NCBI GenBank assembly: GCA_902801325.1
Contig: CADCHQ010000001.1
Coordinates: 186,001-250,000, forward strand
Direction: 5' to 3'
Origin: an uncultured Bacteroidales bacterium
GTDB taxonomy: Bacteria > Bacteroidota > Bacteroidia > Bacteroidales > Bacteroidaceae
DNA length: 64,000 nucleotides
The notes below the pieces were generated by a model that worked only from the letters and a program-made list of their open reading frames with translations, was not told the origin of the DNA and did no database searches. A program made the position numbers and the translations under genes. Below, in pieces: positions 17,545 through 25,721 of this stretch (position 1 is its first letter; each line of letters opens with the position of its first letter).

Positions 17545-17579
17545 ATGCCATTAAGAATATTTAACCCCTACAACCGACA

Positions 17580-17587
17580 TATTTTTG
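17580..17587 (+). promoter_or_regulatory. -7 element of the TlpA-like gene
   Basis: TATTTTTG lies 52 nt before the ATG at 17640, leaving a long AT-rich leader. Confidence 0.5.
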
Positions 17588-17639
17588 CCTCTGCTACGTA
17601 TATAATAATAAAGAAGAACAAATAATCAACAAAACGAAT

Positions 17640-18719
17640 ATGAATAAAACCATCATCACCATCCTGCTCGCCCTCGTTACTGTAGCTGGACAAGCACAGC
17701 GGAATCAGGTATGTTATAGGCTAGAAGGAACGATAGGTGATTCGACATTGAACACAAAATTGTTGCTCTATCAAGAAATATCGCCCATGCGAATGGTGAA
17801 CGCTGTTATAGATACCGTTGAAGTTGTGCGTGGAAAAATAATACCAAGGGATGGAACACTCGATGAGGCTGGTAGTTTCCATCTGGAATCAATCACAAAG
17901 GATGATGAAAAGCCAGACATTATCTCACCAGAATTCATCATAGAGGAAGGAAAGATATTCATCCACTTTAATCAGAAAGCGGAAGAGTATAAAGCACCGG
18001 AAACACCGCTTAATAAAGCTTTCGGAGACTTCGTAAACGCATACTATCCTTTGCTGCATGGAGATTCTGTCAGGCAACAGCGCCTTGATAGCCTGATGCA
18101 AAGCGAACTTAAGCGCCATTACGATGATGTATTGGGAATGCAGGCTTTGGCAATGGCCTTTGCTCATGTGAAACCTGAGACAATGGCTTCGTGGCTTGAA
18201 CTGATGAGTCCGCGCATCAAGGCTGGAGAAGCCTGGAACGAGATGAAACTGGCGCTTAGTGCTATGGGTGTTGAAATGGAATCGCAGGAACAATTCTTCA
18301 GCCCAACTGTTGGCGAGAAGTTCGTTGATTTCTCTGTTGAATACGAAGGCAAGACCACGCGTCTCAGCGATTATGTGGGAAGAGGTCGGTATGTGCTTGT
18401 AGACTTCTGGGCTTCATGGTGTGGTCCCTGCCGAATGGAAATTCCCAACATCATTGCCGCTTACAATAAGTACAAGGACCGAGGTCTTCAGGTCATCGGA
18501 ATTGCTGCTTGGGACAAACCGGATAATTCATTACAAGCAATCAAAGAAGACGGCGTCCCCTATCCTCAGATTCTCAACACGCAGGATATAGCCACCAAAG
18601 CATACAACCTCCGAGGTATCCCCCACATCATTCTCTTTTCCCCAGACGGCACCATCCTTGCCCGCGGCTTGCGCGGGAAGGACATAGAGAAGAAACTCTC
18701 AGAAGTCTTTGGCGAATAG
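17640..18719 (+). CDS. TlpA-like thioredoxin-fold protein with DUF4369 domain
   Basis: The protein has 359 residues with a signal peptide (MNKTIITILLALVTVAGQAQ). The N-terminal ~200 residues resemble the DUF4369 beta domain and helical linker (YRLEGTIGDSTLNTKLLLYQ). The C-terminal ~140 residues form an AhpC/TSA-type thioredoxin fold with the active site FWASWCGPCRMEIP and the cis-proline region LRGIPHIILFSPDGTI. It is probably a periplasmic disulfide reductase. It stands alone behind its own promoter and ends 18 nt from the convergent lgt gene. Confidence 0.9.
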   Translation: MNKTIITILLALVTVAGQAQRNQVCYRLEGTIGDSTLNTKLLLYQEISPMRMVNAVIDTVEVVRGKIIPRDGTLDEAGSFHLESITKDDEKPDIISPEFIIEEGKIFIHFNQKAEEYKAPETPLNKAFGDFVNAYYPLLHGDSVRQQRLDSLMQSELKRHYDDVLGMQALAMAFAHVKPETMASWLELMSPRIKAGEAWNEMKLALSAMGVEMESQEQFFSPTVGEKFVDFSVEYEGKTTRLSDYVGRGRYVLVDFWASWCGPCRMEIPNIIAAYNKYKDRGLQVIGIAAWDKPDNSLQAIKEDGVPYPQILNTQDIATKAYNLRGIPHIILFSPDGTILARGLRGKDIEKKLSEVFGE

Positions 18720-18737
18720 CGTTAGAATCGTGTAGAT

Positions 18738-19613
18738 TTAAGCCTTCTTTACATCGACCTTACTACTCCGCCACATGCACCAGAGGCCGAGGAGGACGAA
18801 GGGAACGCTGAGGAGTTGGCCCATGTTGAAAAGCATTCCGTTCTCGAAGTCGACCTGATTCTCCTTGGTGTATTCAATGAAAATGCGGGCAGTGAAGATG
18901 AGGAAGAGGCAAAGGCCGAAGAAGAATCCTGTACCCACCTTCTTGGGATAATGGCGATAGAACCACCAATGAACGACGAAGAAGAGAGCATAGCACAGGG
19001 CTTCGTAAAGCTGTCCGGGATGTCGCGGGATTAAGTCCACACGTTCGAAGATAAAAGCCCAAGGCACATCGGTCGGGCGTCCGATAATCTCTGAATTCAT
19101 AAGGTTACCCATACGGATGGCACAAGCACAGATGGGGGTTACGATGGCAATGTTGTCGAGCACCATCAGCAACTTGAGACCAGTCTTGCGGACAAAGAGC
19201 CACAGGGCAATCATCAGGCCAAGTGTGCCTCCATGACTTGCTAGTCCTTCGTAGCCCGTATAATGCCACGAACCCATAGCATCCTGCTTCATCGGGAGTA
19301 CAATCTCCAGCGGATGACTTAGGAAATAGCTGGGCTCGTAAAAGAGGCAGTGACCCAATCGTGCTCCAATAAGTATGCCAAAGAAGCAATAGAACACCAG
19401 AGGGTCGAACTTCTCTTCGGGTATGCGCTGTTCCTTATATAGCTTATGCTCAAGCAGGTAGACGGAGATAAGTCCGATGGCCCAGCACAACGAATACCAA
19501 CGTATGCCGAACGAACCAATATGGAACAAGAAGATGTCGGGGTTCCAGTTTATGAAGAGAAGCCCCTCTCCAACTACCCCGAGGGGGAGAGACATTAATA
19601 ATGATGTAGTCAT
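18738..19613 (-). CDS. lgt: Prolipoprotein diacylglyceryl transferase
   Basis: Lgt transfers diacylglycerol from phosphatidylglycerol to the lipobox cysteine of lipoproteins at the inner membrane. Present are IGARLGHCLFYEP, GLASHGGTLGL, the signature RMGNLMNSEIIGRPTDVPWA and RHPGQLYEAL, with about seven membrane segments. ATG 19613 gives 291 residues; ATG 19595 (MSLPLGVVGEGL) is also possible. The first residues are encoded by a GC-rich inverted repeat (CTCTCC 19566-19571 / GGAGAG 19586-19591) and do not resemble the usual Lgt start, so the start is uncertain. It lies 28 nt downstream of ychF. Confidence 0.93.
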   Translation of the reverse strand: MTTSLLMSLPLGVVGEGLLFINWNPDIFLFHIGSFGIRWYSLCWAIGLISVYLLEHKLYKEQRIPEEKFDPLVFYCFFGILIGARLGHCLFYEPSYFLSHPLEIVLPMKQDAMGSWHYTGYEGLASHGGTLGLMIALWLFVRKTGLKLLMVLDNIAIVTPICACAIRMGNLMNSEIIGRPTDVPWAFIFERVDLIPRHPGQLYEALCYALFFVVHWWFYRHYPKKVGTGFFFGLCLFLIFTARIFIEYTKENQVDFENGMLFNMGQLLSVPFVLLGLWCMWRSSKVDVKKA

Positions 19614-19641
19614 TGCTCGTGTTTTATTGTAGGAAAGGCCT

Positions 19642-20745
19642 TTAGACATTAAAGCGGAAGTGCATAATATCACCGTCCTGCACTTCATATTCCTTGCCTT
19701 CTACCCCCATCTTACCAGCTTCACGAACAGCGGCCTCGCTTCCATATTTGATATAGTCGTCATACTTGATGACCTCGGCTCGAATGAAGCCCTTCTCAAA
19801 ATCAGTATGAATGACACCAGCACACTGTGGAGCTTTCCATCCGCGACGGAAAGTCCAGGCCTTAACCTCCATCTCGCCAGCGGTGATGAACGTCTGCAGG
19901 TTCAGCAAGGAATAAATGGCTTTGATGAGGCGATTGCAACCGCTCTCCGTCAGACCCATGTCCTCGAGGAACATCTGCTTCTCTTCGTAGGTCTCCAGTT
20001 CGGCTATATCGGCCTCTGTTTGTGCCGAGATAATGAGCATTTGTGCATCCTCGTCTTTGATGGCTTCGGCCACAGCCCGAGTGTATTCGTTGCCGTCCTT
20101 AGCACTTTGGTCATCGACGTTGCAGACATAGAGCACAGGTTTCGTGGTCAGGAGGAAGAGATTCTTGGCAGCAGCCTGTTCGTCTTCTGTCTCAAACGTA
20201 ACGGTGCGAGCACTTTTTCCCTGCAGGAGGGCAGCCTTGTAGGCTTCCAGTACGCCAAGTTCTATCTTTGCTTGTTTGTCGCCGCCTACGCGTGCCTGCT
20301 TCTCCACCTTCTGCATGCGGCTTTCCACAGTCTCAAGGTCTTTCAACTGCAGTTCCATGTCGATGATTTCCTTGTCGCGAACGGGATTGACCGAACCATC
20401 GACGTGCACGATGTTTGCATTGTCGAAGCAACGCAGGACATGGATGATGGCGTCGCATTCACGGATGTTGGCCAGGAACTGATTGCCCAATCCCTCACCC
20501 TTGCTTGCACCCTTCACGAGTCCGGCAATGTCAACAATATCGCACACAGCGGGAACAATACGACCAGGATGAACAAGTTCGGCTAGCTTGGTTAGACGTT
20601 CGTCAGGAACGGAGACTTGCCCCATCTGGGCATCGATTGTGCAAAAGGGAAAGTTTGCTGCCTGTGCCTTAGCACTCGACAAACAGTTAAAGAGAGTGGA
20701 TTTGCCAACGTTGGGCAGTCCTACTATACCGGCTTTCAGTGACAT
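19642..20745 (-). CDS. ychF: Ribosome-associated ATPase YchF/OLA1
   Basis: The protein has 367 residues, the usual length. It contains the P-loop GLPNVGKSTLFN, switch region DIVDIAGLVKGASKGEGLGN, and YVCNVDD in place of the GTPase NKxD motif, which explains the preference of this family for ATP. A coiled-coil insert (ETVESRMQKVEKQARVGG) and a C-terminal TGS domain (FRRGWKAPQCAGVIHTDFEK) follow. It acts on ribosomes and translation under stress. It is the first gene of a two-gene unit with lgt. Confidence 0.96.
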   Translation of the reverse strand: MSLKAGIVGLPNVGKSTLFNCLSSAKAQAANFPFCTIDAQMGQVSVPDERLTKLAELVHPGRIVPAVCDIVDIAGLVKGASKGEGLGNQFLANIRECDAIIHVLRCFDNANIVHVDGSVNPVRDKEIIDMELQLKDLETVESRMQKVEKQARVGGDKQAKIELGVLEAYKAALLQGKSARTVTFETEDEQAAAKNLFLLTTKPVLYVCNVDDQSAKDGNEYTRAVAEAIKDEDAQMLIISAQTEADIAELETYEEKQMFLEDMGLTESGCNRLIKAIYSLLNLQTFITAGEMEVKAWTFRRGWKAPQCAGVIHTDFEKGFIRAEVIKYDDYIKYGSEAAVREAGKMGVEGKEYEVQDGDIMHFRFNV

Positions 20746-20785
20746 ATTGGAAATTTACGATTCTTGATTTATTGTTTAGAGCGTA

Positions 20786-20816
20786 CAAAGGTACGAATAA
20801 GCGAGCGAAAAAGCAA
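20786..20816 (-). promoter_or_regulatory. Promoter of ychF
   Basis: TTG (20816-20814), 20 nt, TACCTTTG (20793-20786), 40 nt before the ATG at 20745. Confidence 0.65.
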
Positions 20817-20837
20817 GTCCTTGCCAATTTAATTTAG

Positions 20838-20903
20838 ACTTAGGTTCGAGGCGCATAAGGCCTGCGTTCGAGTGCCATCGAGCCTAAGCTCTATTGAAGG
20901 GGA
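20838..20903. repeat. 22-bp-period tandem array D
   Basis: Three units start at 20838, 20860 and 20882 (ACTTAGGTTCGAGGCGC, GCCTGCGTTCGAGTGCC, GCCTAAGCTCTATTG). It lies between the ychF promoter and the lrp 3' end. Confidence 0.75.
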
Positions 20904-20985
20904 ATGGGAGCCTGAGCGACGAAGAGGGTAAGAATGTAAGAAAATAAGCACAAACAGTTGATAGGGTTCCATTCAACCCTAATCC

Positions 20986-21447
20986 CTAAATATTAATTCC
21001 GTTGGTCTGCTTTACCTCACTCATTACGAAGGTGCTTTCCAGTGAGGCGAGGCTCTCGATAGTCCCTAACTTGTTGAGCAGGAATTGCTGATACTCGTGC
21101 ATGTCGGCGGCACGTATCTTAAGCAGGTAGTCGTAGTTGCCTGAAATATTGTAGCACTCGCTGACTTCGGGAAGATGTTGGATGCGACGCGTAAAATCAT
21201 CGGCAATCTCACTGTTTATCTGTTTCAGTTTTACTTTGCAGAAGACAAGTAGTCCTCGATTTAGTTTGTCGGGGTCAAGCACAGCCACATACTTCTTGAT
21301 ATAGCCTTGCCGCTCCAGTCGCTTTAGGCGTTCAAAGACGGGTGTGGGAGTAAGATGAACAGCGTCAGCAAGTTCCTTTGTCGTCAGTTTTGCGTTGCGT
21401 TGAAGTGTCCTAAGTATCTGTAAATCAGTCTTATCTAATGCATCCAT
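20986..21447 (-). CDS. Lrp/AsnC-family regulator
   Basis: The protein has 153 residues. The N-terminal HTH reads LQRNAKLTTKELADAVHLTP and PVFERLKRLERQGYIKKYVA. The C-terminal ligand-binding RAM domain includes ISGNYDYLLKIRA. It is divergent from metY, and dyads of the AATATTC kind overlap its own promoter. It is therefore a likely regulator of metY and cysK and of itself, responding to an amino acid that cannot be named from sequence. Confidence 0.92.
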   Translation of the reverse strand: MDALDKTDLQILRTLQRNAKLTTKELADAVHLTPTPVFERLKRLERQGYIKKYVAVLDPDKLNRGLLVFCKVKLKQINSEIADDFTRRIQHLPEVSECYNISGNYDYLLKIRAADMHEYQQFLLNKLGTIESLASLESTFVMSEVKQTNGINI

Positions 21448-21448
21448 A

Positions 21449-21459
21449 GAATAATATTC
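21449..21459. promoter_or_regulatory. Candidate Lrp operator 1
   Basis: GAATAATATTC is an odd perfect dyad just upstream of the lrp start codon, in its leader. Confidence 0.4.
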
Positions 21460-21512
21460 TTTTAAAGGGTGGTTTTATTAATCGTTTTGGAATAAATGCA
21501 ATATCAACGGCG

Positions 21513-21542
21513 CAAAGATAGGTATATATTCCGAATATTCAA
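21513..21542 (-). promoter_or_regulatory. Promoter of the lrp-like gene with overlapping dyad
   Basis: TTG (21542-21540), 19 nt, TATCTTTG (21520-21513) on the minus strand. The perfect palindrome GAATATTC (21533-21540) lies at the -33 element, suggesting autorepression. Confidence 0.7.
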
Positions 21543-21548
21543 AATGAT

Positions 21549-21580
21549 TTGGAACATAATTCTAAAAGTGCGTAACTTTG
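21549..21580 (+). promoter_or_regulatory. Promoter of metY
   Basis: TTG (21549-21551), 21 nt, TAACTTTG (21573-21580). A third AATATTC word lies at 21599-21605 in the leader, downstream of the promoter. Confidence 0.65.
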
Positions 21581-21634
21581 CAGCGTCAAACGAACAATAA
21601 TATTCAAAAATAATATAATCAAAATTCAAAGACT

Positions 21635-22927
21635 ATGGCACAGAAAAGAAACTATCGATTCGAGACACTACAATTACATGTAGGACAAGAACAAGCCGAT
21701 CCCGCAACAGACGCACGTGCGGTTCCTATTTATCAGACCACCAGTTATGTATTCCGTAACTCACAGCATGCAGCCGATCGCTTTGGCTTGCGTGATGCTG
21801 GTAACATCTATGGTCGACTCACCAACTCCACGCAAGGGGTATTCGAAGACCGTGTGGCTGCTCTTGAGGGAGGTGTTGCGGGACTGGCTGTGGCCTCTGG
21901 TGCTGCTGCTGTCACTTACTCCCTGCAGAACATTGCGCAAGCGGGCGATCACATTGTGGCAGCTGATAATCTGTATGGTGGTTCATACAACTTGATTACT
22001 CACACTCTGCGTACACAGGGAATCGAGAACACGATTGTCAACGTCAACAATCTTGTAGCTCTGGAGGCGGCCATACGCCCTAACACAAAAGTTATCTATG
22101 CCGAGACGTTTGGTAATCCTAATTCAGATGTCCTCGATATCGAAGGCGTGGCCGAAGTGGCTCATCGCCATAATATTCCGCTTATCGTGGATAATACCTT
22201 TGGTACGCCCTTCCTGATTCGTCCGTTGGAGCATGGAGCCGATGTTGTCGTTCATTCCGCCACGAAGTTCCTGGGTGGTCACGGGAGTTCATTGGGTGGT
22301 GTGATAGTTGACGGAGGCAAGTTCGACTGGAAAGCTAATGCCGACAAGTTCCCCACACTGGCCAAACCCGATCCCTCGTATCATGGTGCAGTGTTTGCCG
22401 ATGTTGCTGGTCAGGCGGCTTTTGTAACTCGCATTCGTGCCGTCATCCTGCGCGATACGGGTGCCGCTATTTCGCCCTTCAATGCGTGGATTCTATTGCA
22501 GGGCCTCGAGACATTAAGTCTACGTGTAGAACGACACGTTCAAAACGCCTTACGGGTTGTGGCTTTCCTTGCCGGACATCCTAAAGTGGCAAAGGTGAAC
22601 CATCCAGCATTGGAAGACCATCCTGACCATCAATTATATAATAAGTATTTCCCCAATGGTGGCGGAAGTATCTTTACCTTCGAGATAAAAGGAGGTTTGG
22701 AAGAGGCTTGGCGTTTCATTGATCGCCTGCAAATCTTCTCTCTCTTGGCTAATGTTGCAGATGTAAAGAGCTTGGTTATCCATCCTTATACCACGACTCA
22801 CTCACAGCTATCACCCGAAGAATTAGCCGAACAGCACATTACTCCTGCAACAGTCCGTCTCTCTATCGGCACAGAACATATTGATGATATACTGGAGGAC
22901 ATCGCTCAAGCACTGGAAGAAAATTAA
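21635..22927 (+). CDS. metY: O-acetylhomoserine sulfhydrylase
   Basis: The protein has 430 residues and is a PLP enzyme of the Cys/Met metabolism family. It makes homocysteine (or methionine) from O-acetylhomoserine and sulfide (or methanethiol). The PLP lysine lies in VVHSATKFLGGHGSSLGG. The N-terminus FETLQLHVGQEQADPATDAR and the region YHGAVFADVAGQAAFVTRIR are typical of the O-acetylhomoserine branch, which is longer than MetB/MetC (about 380). It lies next to cysK under a divergent Lrp-type regulator, forming a sulfur-assimilation locus. Confidence 0.93.
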   Translation: MAQKRNYRFETLQLHVGQEQADPATDARAVPIYQTTSYVFRNSQHAADRFGLRDAGNIYGRLTNSTQGVFEDRVAALEGGVAGLAVASGAAAVTYSLQNIAQAGDHIVAADNLYGGSYNLITHTLRTQGIENTIVNVNNLVALEAAIRPNTKVIYAETFGNPNSDVLDIEGVAEVAHRHNIPLIVDNTFGTPFLIRPLEHGADVVVHSATKFLGGHGSSLGGVIVDGGKFDWKANADKFPTLAKPDPSYHGAVFADVAGQAAFVTRIRAVILRDTGAAISPFNAWILLQGLETLSLRVERHVQNALRVVAFLAGHPKVAKVNHPALEDHPDHQLYNKYFPNGGGSIFTFEIKGGLEEAWRFIDRLQIFSLLANVADVKSLVIHPYTTTHSQLSPEELAEQHITPATVRLSIGTEHIDDILEDIAQALEEN

Positions 22928-22958
22928 AAATATAAAATTAAAAATTAAAAAATGTTTG

Positions 22959-22966
22959 TAACTTTG
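22959..22966 (+). promoter_or_regulatory. -7 element of cysK
   Basis: TAACTTTG lies 42 nt before the ATG at 23009, behind a run of AAATTAA heptamers (about 22925-22950). It suggests that cysK has its own promoter besides read-through from metY. Confidence 0.6.
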
Positions 22967-23008
22967 CAAATCAATAATCGTAAACTCTTTAAATCATAAG
23001 ATAGCGTT

Positions 23009-23956
23009 ATGGCACAAATAGCAAAACAGTTGACCGAACTCATCGGCAACACCCCCTTATTGGAACTGAACAAGTATTCACAGAATAAAGGACTGCAGAC
23101 GCCTGTTATAGCCAAAGTTGAGTTTTTCAATCCTGGTGGTAGTGTGAAGGATCGCATAGCTCTGGCTATGATTGAGGATGCCGAACAACGTGGTATATTG
23201 AAACCTGGAGCCACCATTATTGAACCTACTAGTGGAAACACAGGTGTTGGCTTGGCATTGGTAAGTGCAGTGAAAGGCTATAAACTTATTCTCACTATGC
23301 CCGACACGATGAGCATTGAGCGCCGTAATCTGGTGAAGGCTTATGGAGCCGAGGTAAGATTGACCCCCGGTAAAGATGGTATGCCTGGTGCAATTCGTGA
23401 AGCCGAAGCCTTACGCAACAGCATCCCTGGTGCAGTCATTCTGCAGCAGTTCGAGAACCCTGCCAATCCCGCGAAGCATTATGTTACAACGGGCCCAGAA
23501 ATTTGGAGAGACACAGATGGTCAGGTGGATATTGTCATAGGCGGTGTTGGTACTGGCGGCACCATCAGTGGCACAGGTAAATACCTGAAGGAACAGAATC
23601 CCAACGTGAAGGTAATTGCCGTTGAACCCAAGTCAAGTCCTGTGCTGAATGGTGGTCAGTCTGGTCCTCACAAGATTCAAGGTATCGGTGCAGGCTTTGT
23701 ACCTAAGACCTACGATGCCTCTGTGATAGACGAAGTCTTTGATGTAGAGAACGACGATGCTATCCGCACGGGTCGTGAGATTGCCCAGCAGGAAGGTTTG
23801 TTGGTAGGAATTTCTGCAGGCGCAGCTCTTTATGCCGCCATCCAAGTGGCAAGTCGTCCTGAAAACAAGAACAAGCGTATTGTTGTATTGCTTCCCGATA
23901 CGGGAGAACGTTATCTTAGCACGGTTCTTTACGATTTCGAGAACTATCCCCTTTGA
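23009..23956 (+). CDS. cysK: Cysteine synthase A
   Basis: The protein has 315 residues, the usual CysK length. The PLP lysine is in FFNPGGSVKDRIAL, the substrate loop is EPTSGNTGVGLAL, and the phosphate-binding loop is GGVGTGGTISGTGKYL. The C-terminal ISAGAALYAA motif is present. It makes cysteine from O-acetylserine and sulfide. It lies 81 nt after metY and ends at a strong terminator. Confidence 0.96.
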   Translation: MAQIAKQLTELIGNTPLLELNKYSQNKGLQTPVIAKVEFFNPGGSVKDRIALAMIEDAEQRGILKPGATIIEPTSGNTGVGLALVSAVKGYKLILTMPDTMSIERRNLVKAYGAEVRLTPGKDGMPGAIREAEALRNSIPGAVILQQFENPANPAKHYVTTGPEIWRDTDGQVDIVIGGVGTGGTISGTGKYLKEQNPNVKVIAVEPKSSPVLNGGQSGPHKIQGIGAGFVPKTYDASVIDEVFDVENDDAIRTGREIAQQEGLLVGISAGAALYAAIQVASRPENKNKRIVVLLPDTGERYLSTVLYDFENYPL

Positions 23957-24010
23957 TTTTCCTTTCACCCCGTTGAAAGAAGGTTTTCCGCTAAATAACT
24001 CACAATACAT

Positions 24011-24051
24011 AAAGTCCCGAGGCATCATGCTCGATGTTTCGGGACTTTTTT
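24011..24051 (+). terminator. Rho-independent terminator after cysK
   Basis: Stem AAAGTCCCGA (24011-24020) / TCGGGACTTT (24039-24048), with further ATC/GAT pairing in the loop, then T residues. The next promoter begins immediately after. Confidence 0.9.
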
Positions 24052-24052
24052 G

Positions 24053-24060
24053 TATCTTTG
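24053..24060 (+). promoter_or_regulatory. -7 element of the four-gene flavodoxin-ZIP unit
   Basis: TATCTTTG directly follows the terminator T-run, 43 nt before the ATG at 24104. Confidence 0.65.
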
Positions 24061-24103
24061 CTCCCATGCTGAAGGCGAAGTATATTGTAAAATAACTCGA
24101 TAC

Positions 24104-24757
24104 ATGAAGAAGATTATCATCGTCGACGGAGGTCCTCGCAAAACTATGAACACGGCCTCCATGTTGCAAAAGTTTGCCGAGGGAGTTCGTTCGGTTAGTG
24201 AGGAGATTGAGGTGAAGACCGTCCGCCTCTACGATATGGAATACAAAGGTTGCATGTCGTGTATGGCCTGTAAGTTAAAGGGCAAAGCCGTGAACATTTG
24301 CAAGTTCAAGGATGCGCTAACTCCTATCCTTGAAGAAGTGGCCCAAGCCGATGGATTGGTCATGGGTTCACCCATCTACTTTAGTGAGGTAACTGCTAAA
24401 CTTCGAGCCTTCTTGGAACGCCTTATCTTCCCTTGGTTATCGTATAATGATTATAGCCTGACAGCACCCAAGCAGATTCCTGTTGTACTGACCTATACCA
24501 TGAATGCCAACGCAGAACAGGCCAAGATGGTTTATCAGAGTATGGGTGTCATAGAAGGCTGCATTCAGCGGGCTATGGGCAACTTGGAGCATGTAGATGC
24601 CTACAATACCTATCAGGTGAAGAACTACGACCGCTACGAGCTGGCCTCCTTCCCCGAGCCCATGAAAAGACAGTATCGCGAAGAGCATTGGGAACAAGAT
24701 TTGCAACGTGCATTTGATGCTGGAAAGCATATGGCAGAACAGATAACCTCAAAATAA
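24104..24757 (+). CDS. Flavodoxin-fold NAD(P)H-dependent oxidoreductase
   Basis: The start at ATG 24104 (MKKIIIVDGGPRKTMNTASM) gives 217 residues; the frame extends upstream over the promoter and is not likely used. GGPRKTMNTASML is the FMN phosphate loop of NADPH-dependent FMN reductases. CMSCMACK resembles the Cys cluster of iron-sulfur flavoproteins, but the last Cys of the usual compact motif lies further on (NICKFKD). GSPIYFSEVTAKLRAFLERL is typical of the fold. It is the first gene of a four-gene unit with an MBL-fold hydrolase, a small Cys protein and a ZIP transporter. Confidence 0.85.
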   Translation: MKKIIIVDGGPRKTMNTASMLQKFAEGVRSVSEEIEVKTVRLYDMEYKGCMSCMACKLKGKAVNICKFKDALTPILEEVAQADGLVMGSPIYFSEVTAKLRAFLERLIFPWLSYNDYSLTAPKQIPVVLTYTMNANAEQAKMVYQSMGVIEGCIQRAMGNLEHVDAYNTYQVKNYDRYELASFPEPMKRQYREEHWEQDLQRAFDAGKHMAEQITSK

Positions 24758-24764
24758 TAACGCT

Positions 24765-25511
24765 ATGAAAATTCATGCAATCCGTATGTTCGATGGTGGT
24801 TTCATGAACCAACCCTTCGCTTTTGGTGGTGAAGAAGGCAAGGAAGCCTTTGACGAACAAATAATCTATCGCAGCAGTCTGCAGAACTTCCTCATTGACA
24901 CAGGTGAGGAGATCATCCTTGTGGATACAGGTTTCCCAGATGACTTTAAGGCTCCTGAGAAAAAACTCGGTGCACCTCTTTACATGGGGGAAAAAGTGCA
25001 GGACTACATGACTGGCTTTACTGCTTTGGGATACAAACCCGAGCAGGTGACGAAGATACTTATCACTCACAAACATCCTGACCATTCTGCAGCTATACAG
25101 CACTTCCCTAATGCCAAGGTTTACATTTCTCCCGAGGATGCTGACGCCCTGAAGTTAGATGGGCCCAATGTTGTCCGTGCCCAGTATGGTTCACCCTACC
25201 ATAACTTCCCTAATGCTGAGCAGATTGCTCCCAACATTTGGTTCATTGAGGCTAAGGGACATACGAAGGGCAACAGCATCGTCATTGCTGAAGATGAAGG
25301 CCTCTATTATATGTTCCACGGCGATGTCACTTACTGCGACGCAGCCCTAAAGGCCAACAAACTTTCGATAGTCTTTGAGGATAAGGAAGCAGCTCGGCAA
25401 ACTCTTGCTAGTGTTCGTGAATTTATACAGAATTCCCCAACAGTTTATCTCTCCACTCACTGTCCTGAGGGCTATGAGAATCTTGAGATGAAACGTGTGA
25501 TGAAATTGTAA
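24765..25511 (+). CDS. MBL-fold metallo-hydrolase
   Basis: The protein has 248 residues. It has the dinuclear-metal motif ITHKHPDHSAA (HxHxDH), a further ligand in EAKGHTKGNSIV, the Asp in MFHGDVTYCDAAL and a C-terminal His in LSTHCPEG. The N-terminal LIDTGEEIILVDTGFP is the beta-lactamase-fold core. It resembles the N-acyl homoserine lactonase-like group, but substrate cannot be inferred. It starts 7 nt after the flavodoxin-like gene. Confidence 0.85.
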   Translation: MKIHAIRMFDGGFMNQPFAFGGEEGKEAFDEQIIYRSSLQNFLIDTGEEIILVDTGFPDDFKAPEKKLGAPLYMGEKVQDYMTGFTALGYKPEQVTKILITHKHPDHSAAIQHFPNAKVYISPEDADALKLDGPNVVRAQYGSPYHNFPNAEQIAPNIWFIEAKGHTKGNSIVIAEDEGLYYMFHGDVTYCDAALKANKLSIVFEDKEAARQTLASVREFIQNSPTVYLSTHCPEGYENLEMKRVMKL

Positions 25512-25526
25512 TAACCAATAAACGAT

Positions 25527-25721
25527 ATGAATATGGCTCATCAATGTGAAAACTGCAAGTTCCGTGCTTATTACGACCGTAAGCCCGACTCTTTACTGGG
25601 GCGTTTCTGGCGTTGGCACATTAACTTTTGTCCAGGTTGGAAGGGCTACTTTACCTCACTGCCAGCTGAAAAACAAGCCGAGCTCCGGGATAAGTATCAG
25701 TTTACCAAATATCAAGATTAA
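25527..25721 (+). CDS. Small conserved Cys/Trp-rich protein
   Basis: The protein has 64 residues (62 if ATG 25533 is used). CENCKF (Cys7, Cys10) and NFCPGWKGYF (Cys35) flank an aromatic GRFWRWHI segment, and the C-terminus is charged (AELRDKYQFTKYQD). Three Cys plus His could bind a metal or cluster. I recall similar small proteins in anaerobes but know no function. Its stop overlaps the ATG of the ZIP transporter (TAATG), which implies translational coupling. Confidence 0.7.
   Translation: MNMAHQCENCKFRAYYDRKPDSLLGRFWRWHINFCPGWKGYFTSLPAEKQAELRDKYQFTKYQD

Noticed and set aside
21481..21634. SAM riboswitch upstream of metY
   Set aside because: The leader after the promoter is only about 45 nt and lacks any paired core; the dyads fit protein operators better.
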